From the NCBI RefSeq assembly GCF_028372415.1, contig NC_092878.1:135112750-135176749 (forward strand): a DNA stretch of 64,000 nucleotides, written 5' to 3'. Made by a program: the position numbers and the translations under genes. The DNA is from Notamacropus eugenii (taxonomy: Eukaryota; Chordata; Mammalia; Diprotodontia; Macropodidae). A model generated the notes under the pieces. It had not been told where the DNA came from, made no database searches, and was given only the letters and a program-made list of their open reading frames with translations. Position 1 is the stretch's first letter. Each line of letters starts with the position of its first letter. Below are positions 45,061-57,066 of this stretch, piece by piece.

Positions 45061-45444
45061 CTGTTTTAATTAATTCTTGACACCTACATACTAATCTTGG
45101 TTATTTCTACCCTGACGAAGGAATAATATTTTGAAATTCTTGCCCCCATCCTAGTTGCCCCCCCTTTTAAGTCTTGTCAGGGTGAGAACAGGCCTGGGAG
45201 GGTCACAGCTGCACTCGTAGTCTCTAATAAAGGGAATCAACTGCAGGGTCTCCCCTAGGAGTTGGAAACTGCTTCTGGGACTCTTTTTGGCTTAAATTCC
45301 CCAACTACTATCCTTGTGCAATTCTTAGTTGACAAAGGACTTCCTATATCTAGTTAACTTTAGAAAAATCTCAGCATGACAGAGACATAAAGCACCATCC
45401 AGAAAGCTATTTACTGGCCCCAAATCCCTGAAGTGTGCAGTGGA
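45061..45444. other. Unassigned sequence
   Basis: Richer in G+C than its flanks, with no recognised repeat or coding frame. Confidence 0.3.
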
Positions 45445-45640
45445 GAGTACTAGAATGGGAACCATTTGATTGGGGCTGTTTTCCCAGCTCTGACACTGAT
45501 GTGATCCTGGCTGTCTTAACTAATAGCTTTGCCTCTTAACTTCCCCAGGCTTCTATTTCTTCATTTGTTGTAAAAATCAAATGTGATAATGACTCTGAAA
45601 GCACTCTGAAAAGGATAAACCATTAAACAAATACAAGATA
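45445..45640 (+). mobile_element. MIR-type SINE
   Basis: 'agctctgacactgatgtgat', 'ttccccaggcttctatttct', 'aaatgtgataatgactctga' and 'gcactctgaaaaggataaac' follow the sense MIR order. Confidence 0.65.
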
Positions 45641-45654
45641 TTCCTATTTTTGTT

Positions 45655-45967
45655 CAAATTAGCTTGGCATAGTAGGAAAAGAACCTGCCTCAGTGTTAAA
45701 AAGACCCGGGTTCAAGCCCCTGTGTTGTCTGTGTGACCCTGGGCAAGTAACTTAACCCTTCTATGTTCTAAGATTGTAGGGGGGCCATCTCCAGTCTTCC
45801 TGATCCATATTTTGCCACTGGGGTGAGATGACTCCAAAGGTGAAAGTGTGGCTGGTGACTTTGCACAACTTTCCCTCACTTAAATCCAATTCACTTGCAA
45901 ATCATGGATGGCATCAGTTCCCTGATATCATGGTCCTCTTCAAGAACAAAGGAGAAACAGCAACAAG
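45655..45967 (+). mobile_element. Bipartite tRNA-headed SINE, sense
   Basis: Head 'gcttggcatagtaggaaaag', 'gacccgggttcaagcccctg' (a good box-B-like GGTTCAAGCCC), core 'ctgggcaagtaacttaaccc', then the second module 'gccatctccagtcttcctga', 'cacttaaatccaattcactt', 'ggtcctcttcaagaacaaag' and a CAACAA end. Same architecture as the TSD-flanked copy at 33838-34145. Confidence 0.82.
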
Positions 45968-46069
45968 ACTGTATTGCAGAACAACTGACAACCTGCAATG
46001 TCAATAGGAGTTTTTTTTCCCCGATTGGGTGTTCCTTTTGCCAATGAAATCATTGCTATATCCTTGACT

Positions 46070-46910
46070 TTTCACTCTCCTTACCCTACATAACTAATTA
46101 CTTGCCAAATCTTTCCCTTTGTACTTCCACAATATCCCTTGAATCCAGCCCCTTCTCTCTACTCTTCTAGCCAACCTCTAAGTTTAGGCTCTCATTACCT
46201 TTTATCTCTGCCCACCCTAATGCATCCCCCACTTACCTACCTGCCAAAGCAATTGGTCTAAAGCACAACATTTCTCTACTCAGTAAACTATTGACTCTAT
46301 TACCATTATAATAAATTATAAACTCCTCTCCTTGTCATTTAAAGTACTCCACAATATGGTCCCTTCTTTCCTACCTTTCCAGTTTTCTTACACTTCTTAC
46401 ACCTCTAGTTACACTTAAACTTCCTTCCTCTCCTCATACTCTACAGTCCAACTATATTAACCTTTTCTCTATTCTTCAGATAAAGCACTCTGCCTCCAGG
46501 CATTGACCACTAGCCGTCCCTCTTCCCTGGAATTCTTTCTCCTGTAGCCTCAACTTCATGGAATCTCTTCAAAATTCAGTTCAAGTGTGACTGTTTACAT
46601 AGAGTCTTCTTGATTCTCTCTCCCACTTATTTTTGTATTTAATATATGTGTGTATCTCATAATCAATTTTCTATATTGATTCTCTCAATATATCTATTCT
46701 GTATACAATATATACAAATGTATATATACAAATTATATATACAGATACACATATATGGACATATGTGTGTGAGTGTGTATGTTATTTCCACTCAACATGT
46801 TCCTTGAGAAGGGGGGATTGCTTCAAATTTTGTCTTACACCCAGAATCTAGAAGAATGTCTGACATGATAGTGATTCATAAATGCTATTTAATTGATTGA
46901 TTGAAATCAC
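46070..46910 (+). mobile_element. L2 (LINE2) 3' portion
   Basis: A C/T-rich coding strand typical of L2 ('ctcctctccttgtcatttaa', 'gtactccacaatatggtccc', 'cctggaattctttctcctgt'), then a 3' end 'gtgattcataaatgctattt'. A TA-rich run at 46690-46770 interrupts it. Sense, 5'-truncated, no open frame. Confidence 0.75.
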
Positions 46911-47930
46911 AGGTCCAGAACAAAAACATTATTATCATTTCTTATAATAATTGTTGTTATTTTTATCATCTCATTATTAAATCATTTTTATCAACTTAAA
47001 GGTTTGTTTTATTTTACTTTGGTTTCCTGAATGTGCATTCCTGATTATAAAGCAAGCAATGCAAAATGAGTCACCTGTAAATAACCCAGACAATTCAGAG
47101 AACATAGGTGACGAATTTTTAACACTGAAACTAGAAGTACAGTCAATAGAGAATGGTATCTGCCCCCAAATAACCATCATCATCTGGCCCTGGCTGTAGT
47201 TTTTGGTTCATTTACATGCTCTCTGAACTTTGTGGAGGAGAAGTCTGGACTAAATTTAATTTGAGGAGCATAGCTCCCAGGCCTTTTCATCTCCAATCTG
47301 TGTCCTTTTTAATGATGGTTTGAGTGTGGTTTCTGATGTTACCCAGCTGAGGCCTCATATTGTGAGATGATACCATTGACTTTCATCATCTATATCCTGC
47401 TCTGATCCATGATGTCATGGAGGGCAACATGACTGATAGAGTCTGACATGTCATGTCCCAGTGCTAGATGCGCCAGCTGGGAGACCAGCTAAGCAACAAG
47501 CTTGAGCAAAGAACAGAGCTGAAGGGGAGAAGTATTTATTTTCTTAATGTTCAATTTTGAGAAAAAAAATATTCATAGGCACATATACAATGCCTCTCCA
47601 AGGTCTACCCAAATATTAGATTCTGTTTTTGTTGAGAATTAAATCAATGGATCCCTTTGAGGAGTCCAAGATAACTAGTTTCCTTTTCCTAAAAATTATC
47701 CTACTATATCTATACCACAAAATAATAGTTGTAACAGGAATAATTTCAACTGCTACACAAGTTCCTTAAAATCAAAGGAAAAAAAATGTTACAAGCTTTC
47801 TTTGGGGAACTGAGTCGAAATCCATATGTAGTTACCAAGGTTTTCAAAATGAATTTGGACAAATTGACCCCATTAAATTGGAGCCAATAAGGAATAAAGA
47901 AACAGCATTGGCTTTATATCTACTTATATG
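46911..47930. other. Unassigned sequence
   Basis: No gene or repeat recognised. 47.18-47.52 kb is less AT-rich and repeat-free, with no coding frame. Confidence 0.35.
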
Positions 47931-47934
47931 TGTA

Positions 47935-48190
47935 AATAATAACATTGACAACAAAAATAATAACTAAGGTATATGTAGTCCTTTAAAGTTTACAGGACTT
48001 TTTACATATATGAGCTCATTTGATTATCAAAGTAATACTGAGATAGATGATACTATGGTCTCTATTTTACGTGTAAGAAAACTGAAAAAGTATTTTACTA
48101 GGGTCATACTCCTAAAGCATCTAAGATGATACTTAAACTCAAATTTTCCTGATTCCAAGTCCTGCTCTCTAGACATGTCACCAAATTGCT
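47935..48190 (-). mobile_element. MIR-type SINE, antisense
   Basis: 'gtcctttaaagtttacagga', 'gagctcatttgattatcaaa', 'tattttacgtgtaagaaaac' and 'ccaagtcctgctctctagac' are in antisense MIR order; the core is degraded. Confidence 0.68.
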
Positions 48191-48284
48191 TGTACATATG
48201 CAGATGGATAAAATATGATCTCTTTGAGGGTATTTAATTTTGCCTTTTACAACCTTTGTCAGATAGAATGAACTTAATAGTCTC

Positions 48285-48540
48285 CAGGGAGTTTAAAAAG
48301 AGCTGAGTTTTAATATTGGCTCCAATGCAAAATTATTTTGTGACTTTGAGAAAATCATTCAACCTCTTTTAGCCTCAGTTTCCAAATCTTGCAAAAGTGA
48401 ATAATTCTTGTTCTACCTGCCTCATAGAGGTGTTCTAACCAATGCACTTGGAATATTTTAAAGTCCTGTATAAATGTGGGCTCTTGACATTAAGTTTCTT
48501 AAGAGCTACATAAATGGGAATTATTATTGTTGTTAGTGTA
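48285..48540 (+). mobile_element. MIR-type SINE
   Basis: 'gtgactttgagaaaatcatt', 'agcctcagtttccaaatctt', 'cctgcctcatagaggtgttc' and a 'gggaattattattgttgtta' end give a sense MIR reaching its 3' terminus. Confidence 0.75.
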
Positions 48541-49129
48541 AATAAATACAAACCATTAGCAATACGGCACTTAGCTAGGTAAGTCTAATACAGTTCCAAT
48601 GACTACAGAAGGGAAATAGGTGTTTGCCTTGTGGAAGTAACTGTGGAGGTCATCCAATATCAATATGAAGACTGCCGTATTGTTGTCATCCTTATTAGAA
48701 TGTGATCTCAGCCCTTCATCTCCAAGAGCACGACTCAATAGGATAGCATTGAATAAAAAAAATAGTGGAACTAGGCTTGATTTTTTAATTCTTCCACTAC
48801 CTGATAAGTAGCTATATATGATCTCAAATGTAAAGATCCTTCTTGATTTTGCTGATTTAAAATAAATGGAATGAATTTTCCTAAGTATGTCATCTCCTCC
48901 CTATATGTTTTAAAACTTAATGTCCAATTTCTAATATCCATTTTTAAAGAAATGTAAGGTATCATTGAGGAGATGGAAGGAATGAATGGAGGGAAGGCTG
49001 AGTGTCTCTAGCTCACCATCTCTGAAGCCAAACCCCCGTCATCATTTAGCCTATTTAAGATGATCCCTTTCTAAGTCCCTCAGAGAGCACTAAATAGTGA
49101 GGACTCCATGCATCATTTATACACACATA
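48541..49129. other. Unassigned sequence
   Basis: No gene or repeat recognised. Confidence 0.3.
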
Positions 49130-49195
49130 CAGAGACAGACAGACAGACAGACAAACACACACACACACACACATACACACACATACACACATATA
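49130..49195. repeat. (CAGA)n then (CA)n microsatellite
   Basis: CAGA units changing into CA with CATA variants. Confidence 0.95.
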
Positions 49196-50320
49196 CTTCT
49201 ATGAGAGTAGTGATGGGTTTGTTTGGGTTTTTTAGGTCTAATTAGGCCGGCTTATCAGGAGAACTTTGTGAAATACATGACTTTGACTTTTCTAAAGTTT
49301 TCAAATGTTAGAAGTACCAGAATGTACATTCCCATTCAGTCTCAGCAGACATATTCAGTGAGAGTGTAGGGCTTCTCTCTGACATATATTAAACTCAAAG
49401 TACCTTTAAAAATAGTGTCCTTGCTTTTCCTTTTGTAACTCTTGGAGGGTACAGAGTACAGCAGAAGTTTTATATGAGTAGCCAGAGACTAAGCTTTGAA
49501 ACTGATGTAGTCACAGCTTTCAACAGAAAGATCAACCTGAATTAAATGTCTGCATAATTTCTAGCCATTCTTTCCTCCCACTTGACCAGAAACAAAGTCA
49601 GAACAGATTTTTAAATTTGATTTTCCTTTTCTTGGGGCAGTTGGATCTACTTTATTTTCCTCCCTCACTTTATGGTCAGTTTCAAGGTTGAAAAACACAG
49701 GGTCACAACTGTGCTTTTTAACCTCTGTGATGGATAGACCCCTCTTAGATACTGAGCCTGCCACAGGGATTTAGTCTGCAGTGCCAGTCAGAGGTTCACT
49801 GATGAATTGGAAGCTAGTTTGGTTGACACTGCCACCTACTGAGTGAGGGGTCCATCAGTACCCTGGATATATGATCGTGTCAGTAAGCTACTGGACAATG
49901 GCATAGCAATTCCCTTTGAGCACAGTCCACACAACCAAGCAGTATAGTAGCTTCGTTCAAGCATATTACAAGCTTGTACATTAAAAAATAAAAAAGGGGA
50001 AAGAAAAGAGTAAAATCTCTCAGATACAGGGAAGGTTTCCTTCTGAATCTACCTTAGGCTGTCTTCAACACAAGGAAGGACATGGGCTGATTTATTACTG
50101 CAGCTATTGGTCCATCCCCTTTACAAGCTTGTTACTTATGTTTTTTCCTTTTTGCATTAGTGCTAATATCAGACTGCCTGTCATTTCCTCTGATTCTTCC
50201 CTGGAGAAGACAGCATATGAACAGAAAGAAAAGTATACCCCTGCTAGGTTGCTACAGTTCTGAAGAAGAAAAAGGAACATTTCAAAACATAATTTTTTAA
50301 ATTTTTCATAATTCATAATT
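49196..50320. other. Unassigned, repeat-poor sequence
   Basis: No named repeat over about 1.1 kb. A 'ggtctaattaggccggctta' block at 49232-49253 combines a homeodomain-type site with adjacent CpG. No coding frame with family signature. Confidence 0.35.
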
Positions 50321-50321
50321 T

Positions 50322-50619
50322 TCATAGATTTAAAGCTGGAAGAGACTTTAACAATCATTGAGTTGAACCCCCATATCATGTGTGTGTGTATGTGTGTGTG
50401 TGTATGTGTGTGTGTGTGTATGTGTGTGTGTGTAGTCAATCAGGATTAAGTGACTTGCCCAGGTCCAGTAAGCTAGTAAGTATCTGAGGGTGGATGTGAA
50501 CTCAGGCCCTCCTGACTGAAGGGCCAGTACTCTATCTATTCTACCACCTAGTTGCCCCACTACACATACTTTAAAGAAGAAGACACTGTAGTCCAGAGAA
50601 GGTTAAGTGACTTCTTACA

Positions 50620-50654
<35 letters not shown>

Positions 50655-50700
50655 CTAGGAGGCATTTGAAGCAAGTTTCAAACCCAGTTGTTGTTTTTTT
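50322..50700 (-). mobile_element. Antisense MIR interrupted by a TG run and a SINE fragment
   Basis: MIR text 'gaagagactttaacaatcat' and 'gagttgaaccc' (50322-50378) resumes at 50562-50700 ('gtagtccagagaaggttaag', 'gcaagtttcaaacccagttg', with a CA run at 50623-50651). Between them lie (TG)n at 50379-50434 and an antisense SINE head and core at 50438-50560 ('gtgacttgcccaggtccagt', 'tctaccacctagttgcccc'). Confidence 0.68.
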
Positions 50701-50789
50701 TTTTTCTGTATTTTATCTACGATGCCACTTTTGCTCTTCCAAGACATTTTCTTTTTTCTTTTTTGAGACGAATGAATTGGTTTTTTTCT

Positions 50790-53700
50790 TCTTTCAATAT
50801 TTTATTTTTTTATTTGTTTGTTTGTTTATTTATTTATTTTCAGTGTTCCACAGCCACTACCATAAAACCTAGATTTTTTCTTTTCCTCCCTCTCCCTTAC
50901 TACCCCCCTCCCCTCTTCTTCCCTGACATGGCATACAATTTTATATAGGTTCTACATATACATTCCTATTAAATACATTTTTTGCCATAATCATGATGTA
51001 TAGAAGAATTAAAATGAATGGGAGAAATCATATAACAAACCAAAATGTAATATAGAAGAAAATGATCTGCTACAATCTGTGATTGAATTCCATAGTTCTT
51101 TCTCTGGATATAGAAGGCATTTTGCCTTAAAAAAGACATTGGGAATTTTTTAAGTCCTTGCATTGCAATGAAATTCTATGTCTACCAGGAAAAATCCTCA
51201 CACACTGTGGTTTTTGCTGTGTACAAAGTTCTCCTGATTCTGTTCCTTTTGCTCAGCTTCAGATCATATAAGTCTTTCCAGGCCTCTCTGAAGTCTTCCT
51301 GTCCATCATTTCCTATAGCACAACAGTATTCCATTACATTCACATACCATAATTTATTGAGTCATTCCTCAATTGATGGGCATCCCCTTGATTTCCAGTT
51401 TTTGACCACCACAAAGAATGCTGCTATAAATATTTTTGTACATGTGGGACCCTTTCCATTTTTATGATCTCTTGGGGATACAGTCCTAGAAGTGGTATTG
51501 TTGGGTCAAAGGGTATACATATTTTTGTAGACCTTTGGGCATAGTTCCAAATTGCTCTCCAGAATGTTTGGATCAGCTCACAGCTCCACCAACAACGAAT
51601 TAGTGTTCCAACTCTCCCACATCTTCTCCAATATTTATCATCTTCCTGTTCTGTCATGTTAGCCAATCTGATAGGTGTGATGTGTTACCTCAGAGTTGTT
51701 TTGATTTGTATCTCTCTAATCAATAGTGATTTACAGCATATTTTCAGATGACTATAGAAATCTTTAATTTCTTCCTCTGAAAACTGCCTGTTCGTATCCT
51801 TTGACCATTTATCAATTGGGGAATGACTTTTATTCTTGTACATTTAACTCGGTTCTCTATATATCTTAGAAAGGAGGCCTTTATCACAGACCCCAGCTGA
51901 AATAATTCTTTCCCAGTTTTCTGCTTCCCTCCTTATCTTGGTTGCATTGGATTTGGTTGTGTAAAACTTTTCAGTTTAATTTAATCAAAATTACCCATTT
52001 TGCACTTCATAATGCTTTCTATCTCTTCTTTAGTCAAAAATTCTTCCCTTCTCCACAAGTCTGATAAATACTCTATTCCTTGAACCACTAATTTGTTTAT
52101 AGTATCACTCTTTATACCTAGATCATGTACTCATTTGGGCTTTATTCTTGTGTATGGTGTTAGACATTGGTCTGTGCCTAGTTTCTGCCACACTTTTATC
52201 CAGTTTTCCCAGTAATTTTTGTTGAATAGTGAGTTCTTATCCCAGAAGCTGGTATCCTTGGGATCATCAAAAAGTAGATTGTCATATTCATTGCCTACTG
52301 TGTCTTGAGTATCTAGCTTGTTCCACTTGTCTATCTTTCCACCTCTTAACCAGTACCAAGTGGTCTTGATAATTGCTGTTTTATAATACGATTTGAGATC
52401 TGGTAGAGCTATGCCACCTTTCTTAGCAGTTCTTTTCATTAATCGCCTTGATATTCTAGACCTCTTGTTTTTCCAGATGAATGTTGATATTACTTTATCC
52501 AGCTCTAGAAAGTAATTATCTGATAGATTGATTGGTATGGCTCTAAATAAGTAAATTAATTTACGTAGAATTGTCATTTTTATTACATTGTCTCGGTCTA
52601 CGCGTGAGCAACTAATGTTTTCCCACTTACTTAGATCTGACTTTATTTGTGTGAAAAGTGTCTTGTAATTGTGTTCGTATAGTTCCTGGACTTGTTTTGG
52701 TAGGTAGACTCCCAAATATTCTATAGTGTCTATTCTAGCTTTAAATGGGATTTCTCTTTCTGTCTCTTGCAGTTGGGCTTTGTTAGTAGTATGTAGAAAT
52801 GCACAAGATTTGTGTGGGTTTGCTTGGAACCTGCAATTTTGCCAAAGCTGTTTATTATTTCAAGTAGTTTTTTTACTTGAGTCTCTGGGATTCTCTAAGT
52901 ATACCATGTGCAAAGAGTGATAACTTAGTTTCTTCTTTGCCTATTCTAATTCCTTCAATTTCTTTATCTCCTCTAATTGCTACAGCTAACATTTCTAGTA
53001 CCATATTGAATAAGTGGTGATAATGGACATCCTTGTTTCACCCCTGATCTTATTGAAAATGCATTGCATATAATGCTTGCTGAAGGTTTTAAGTAGATAT
53101 TGCTTATTATTTTATATTAAGTTCTTCTTATTCCTATGCTTTCTAGTGTTTTTAATAGGAATGGGTGTTGTATTTTGTCAAAAGCTTTTTCTGCATCTAT
53201 TGAGATAATCGTGTGGTTTCTGTTAGGTTTGTTGCTGATATGATCAATAATGCTAATAGCCTTCCTAATATTGAACCAGTCTTGCATTCTAGGTATGAAT
53301 TCTACCTGATCATAATGTATTATTCTCTTGATAAGCTGCTGTATTCTTTTGGCTAAAAACTTATTTAAAAAAATTTGCATCTATATTCACTAGAGAAATT
53401 GGTCTAAAATTTTCTTTCTCTATTTTGTCTCTTCCTGGTTTAGGTACCAAAAACCATATTTGTACCTAAAAAGGAATTTGGGAGGACTCCTTCTTCCCCA
53501 GTTTTCCCAAATAGTCTATATAGTATTGGAATTAACTGTTCTTTAAATGTTTGATAGAATTCACTTGTAAATTCATCCAGCTCTGGTGATTTTTTTCCTA
53601 GGGAGTTCATTGATGGCTTGTTTAATTTCTGTTTCTGAAATGGGGTTGGTTAAGTATTCAACTTACTCTTCTGTTAATCTGGGGAATTTATATATATTTT

Positions 53701-54533
53701 TAAATAATCATCCATATAATTTAGATTGTTGAATTTATGGACATAAAGTTGGGCAAAGTGTTTTCTAATTATTGCTTTAATTTCCTCCTCATTGGAGGTG
53801 ACTTCACCCCTTTCAGTTTTGATATTGGTAATTTGGTTTTCTTCTTTTTTTAATCAAATTGACCAAAGGTTTATCAATTTTATTGATTTTTTTCCCTAAA
53901 ACTAAGTCTTTCTTTTATTTATTAGTTCAATAATTTTCTTAATTTCAATTTTATTAATCTCTCCTTTGGTTTTCAATATTTCTAATTTGGTATTTACTTG
54001 GGAATTTTCAAATTGTTCTTTTTCTAGATTTTTCAGCTGCATACTTAATTTATTGATCTCTTCTTTCTCTATTTTATTCATGCAGGCATTCAAAGATGTA
54101 AAACTTTCCCCTAAGAGCTGCTTTTGCAGTATCCCATAAGATTTGGTAGATTGTCTCATTATTATCATTCTCTTCAATGAAGTTGTGGATTATTTCTATG
54201 ATTTGTTGTTTAACCCACTCGTTTTTTAGGAGTAATCCAATTGATTTTTGGTCTATCTTTCCATGGCCTTTTATTACATACGATTTTTATTGCATTATGA
54301 TCTGAGAAGGATACATTGACTATCTCTGCCTTGCTGCACTGAATTGTGAGGTTTTTATGCTCTAGTACATGGTCAATTTTTTGTATATATGCCATGTACC
54401 ACTGAGAAAAAGGTATATTCCTTTCTACCCCCATTCAGTTTTCTCCAGAGATCTATCATATCTACCTTATCCAGAGTTTTATTCACCTCCTTAACTTCTT
54501 TCTGGTTTATTTTAAGGCTAAATTTATCAACAA
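50790..54533 (-). mobile_element. 5'-truncated L1 with decayed ORF2, antisense
   Basis: Reading the minus strand from 54533: an endonuclease C-terminal part with the SDHNAI motif (54210-54434), an inter-domain region, RT with '[10 protein letters not shown]' (53117-53380), the C-terminal region in one long open stretch (52131-52715, 'FIWKNKRSRISRR', 'GGIALPDLKSYYK'), the ORF2 end with 'CELIQTFWRAIW' (51424-51666), a 3'UTR and an A-rich tail at about 50800-50840. The catalytic FADD site reads FAHG at 52903-52914, and there are stops and frameshifts, so it is dead. It is the best reference in this window for the older L1 scraps. Confidence 0.92.
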
Positions 54534-54838
54534 ATTTTCATAAATACGAAATAATCTGACAAAGGTCAGAGTTCACTCCTATTCAAATCGCCTTTTCTTT
54601 ATTTAATTGTATATATACATATATATCACATTCCTCAGTACAATGTAAGAGCAGGAACTATTTTTTTTTTCTTTTTTATATTCAGCAACTAGCTGCTTAA
54701 TGTTTGTTGAATTGAATGGCAAGAGAAAAATCCTACTCAGAATTCTGGGTGGACCTTAGAGGAGGACATGAAAAATAACTACATGATTTGGTCAAATATG
54801 ATTGAGTTACTGTCCCTCTGTTGAGAATCTCTAATATA
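54534..54838. other. Unassigned sequence
   Basis: No gene or repeat recognised between the L1 truncation point and the L2 end. Confidence 0.3.
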
Positions 54839-54839
54839 C

Positions 54840-54992
54840 CCTGTCTTTGTCTTGTTTGTACATGGTTGTTTGCATATTGTTTCCCCCCTTAGACTTTGTT
54901 CTCCTGAAGGACATGGACTATTATTTGCTTTTCTTTGTAAGCACAGTGCCTGGCACATAGTAGGAGCTCAATAAATATTTATTGACTGATAA
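54840..54992 (+). mobile_element. L2 3' terminus
   Basis: 'ctcctgaaggacatggacta', 'cacagtgcctggcacatagt' and 'gctcaataaatatttattga' form the classic L2 3' end in sense. Confidence 0.88.
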
Positions 54993-55498
54993 TGAAACTA
55001 GACTATGGGTCTTTGAGCACAATAGCATATTAAGTATAATCAGAGAAGCGATATCCATCTTAACTTCCACTCCTACACAATGTCTCAACCAAGGACTAAG
55101 GTTTCATTACATTTAGTCTCTAGCCATTTATTTGAGCTTCCCCTCACTCCTCTGGCAGAGCTATGGTCTGATGTTAATGGGTTTGGTTCCCCTCAAAGAA
55201 TTTCAGTACATGGGATGTCACTTAACAGTTATGGATTTATAATACTGTTTTCTCTTTGTCTAATAAGAAAAGAAGAGCTACCACTGGGACCAAGGAGCTG
55301 AGGTACTATGTCCACTCATTTGTCCTTTACGAGCCCTCTGCTCCAGATCCATACACAGAACTGGCACAGGTTCAGTCCTGAAGGAGCCTGACCTCTAAGG
55401 AGAGGTCACATGTTCTTGAACTACTTGACTCTTTACCCTGGTGAACCTTGGACAAGTTAAAGCCTAGACATATCCATACTGAGAAAAATGTTCAATTG
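54993..55498. other. Unassigned sequence
   Basis: A 73-codon frame at 55080-55301 has no recognisable features. Nothing else seen. Confidence 0.3.
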
Positions 55499-55499
55499 C

Positions 55500-55690
55500 T
55501 GTTTTTACTGAGTAGTGACTCCATTAGGTATTTTCTTGGCAACGATACTGGAGTGGTTGGTCATTTCCTTCTCTAACTCATTTTTACAAATGAGGAACAG
55601 AAGTGAACAGGATTAAGTGACTTGCATAGGGTCACACAGTTAGTGAGTGTCTGAAGCCACACTGGAACTCACAGATGAACATCAAAACTA
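55500..55690 (-). mobile_element. tRNA-headed SINE, antisense, head truncated
   Basis: 'ggtattttcttggcaacgat', core 'gtgacttgcatagggtcaca' and 'gtgtctgaagccacactgga'. The tRNA-like head end is missing. Confidence 0.75.
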
Positions 55691-55709
55691 TTATAAACAA
55701 AGAAGGATT

Positions 55710-56055
55710 AGATTTCAACAAAGTATATGACAGAGCTGGTCATCATGTCACATTACTCTACAAAAGCTAGTAAAACATGAACTTAGTTCAGGTAGATCTG
55801 TAACTAGTTGAATGACTAGCCCTCAAGATTCAATGTATAGAGAGGTCTTCACTGATGTACCACAAGGCTCACTGACCTTATTCTAATCTAAATTTTTATT
55901 GAATAAAATGATAAATGGTATATTCCTCAAACTTACAGATTACTGGCAGGTCCACAAATGCATTTGTATGATTAAATTGTAATATCAAAATGTCTTGATG
56001 ATTTCAAGGAACAAGCCAACCTAAGAGGAGGAAGTTTAATAGGATTAAAGTCTCA
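55710..56055 (+). mobile_element. L3/CR1 LINE fossil, part 1 (reverse transcriptase)
   Basis: 'gatttcaacaaagtatatga' (decayed DFNKAFD), a middle segment with 'ggtcttcactgatgtaccac' and 'aaggctcactgaccttattc' (decayed GVPQGSVLGPILF), and 'gaggaagtttaataggatta' (NFNKCK region) are in the order of mammalian L3/CR1 RT. It continues at 59160 and 63045, so one old element has been split by later insertions. Confidence 0.68.
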
Positions 56056-56215
56056 TTTTTTTTTAATAAAGTCAATTTTAAAAAATACTATACATTAATT
56101 TTGTTGTATGTATAAAAGAAATAACACGTTGTTCACAGTAGATTTGCAGTTTGGTGTACAATCATCTTTTTTATTATACTGTGTTATAGAAATGCGTCTT
56201 TTATTCCATAAATTA
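56056..56215. other. Unassigned AT-rich sequence before HAL1-like unit 1
   Basis: A T-run at 56059-56068 followed by AT-rich sequence that resembles LINE 3'-end material. The family is unclear. Confidence 0.35.
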
Positions 56216-56237
56216 AAAATAAAATACTGGGTGGAGC

Positions 56238-56246
56238 CAAGATGGC
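56238..56246 (+). promoter_or_regulatory. YY1-like site at the 5' end of HAL1-like unit 1
   Basis: CAAGATGGC lies about 9 bases into the unit. This is the YY1 core (reverse complement GCCATCTTG) and it is placed as in human L1, where YY1 fixes the transcription start. Role here is inferred from position and sequence. Confidence 0.55.
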
Positions 56247-56374
56247 AGAGTAGAAAGACGCACATACACATAGCTCCGAACCCACAACCCACAGAACAGC
56301 TACAGGGGATAACTCACGGCGAATTCTGCACCCAGAGGACATGGAATATTGGAGCGAGGGAGATTTCTGTTCTG

Positions 56375-56695
56375 GAGGGACCTGCAAACCTCTCGCGGGG
56401 GGTCCTTCGCACTGCGGATTGGGCGCCAGGACTGGGATCTGAGGGCAGCCTTGCCGCGGCTGTGGCACTGAGAGGAAAAGATCTGAGCGGGCTTCAGGGA
56501 CGGGATCTCCAGTGGCCACACGGGTCCCTCCACCCACAGAGGGACCTGCAAACCTCTCGCAAAAGGTCCGTCGCGCTGCAGACATGGAGCCCAGCCCAGC
56601 CCAGACATGCTGCAGCCACAGCACCAAGAGAAACAGACTCGAGCAGGCTTCAGGGATGGCATCTCCAGCAGCCGCACAAGTCGCTCCACCCACAG
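56375..56695 (+). repeat. Tandemly duplicated 5'UTR monomer (2 x ~160 bp)
   Basis: Unit 1 at 56375-56538 and unit 2 at 56539-56695 begin with the same 'gagggacctgcaaacctctc' and end with '..ctccacccacag'. They share 'ggcttcaggga.gg.atctcc' near their ends. The second HAL1-like copy (60.25 kb) has a single such monomer. Confidence 0.85.
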
Positions 56696-57066
56696 GTGAC
56701 GGGGCCGGTGAGAGAGTCTCTTTGGCGGGTCGAGAGGGGAGTGGGGTGGCCCCATGATTCGGGCCCCCCTGAGAGGTAGAAGCTGAGAGGTGGCTGCAGA
56801 CCGGGCTCCCCAAGGGGGCGGGAGCCTGTATCCATTGTGGAAGGTCTGTGCATAAACCCCCTGAGGGAACTGAGCCTGAGAGGTGGCCCTGCCCCAACCT
56901 GACCACCTGAACTTAATTCTCACACTGAAGAGCAGCCCTGCCCCCACCAAAAGCCCTAAGGCTGGAAGCAGCATTTGAATATCAGTCCCCAAACGCTGGC
57001 TAGGAGGACCAGGAGGCAAGGTGGGTGTGAGGAGAATATTCAGAGGTCAAGTCACTGGCTGGGAAA

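Noticed and set aside
50104..50560. Antisense frames rich in HTHTH
   Set aside because: Translation of TG repeats adjoining a SINE.
51168..51467. A 99-codon sense frame
   Set aside because: It lies antisense to an L1 3' region; chance.
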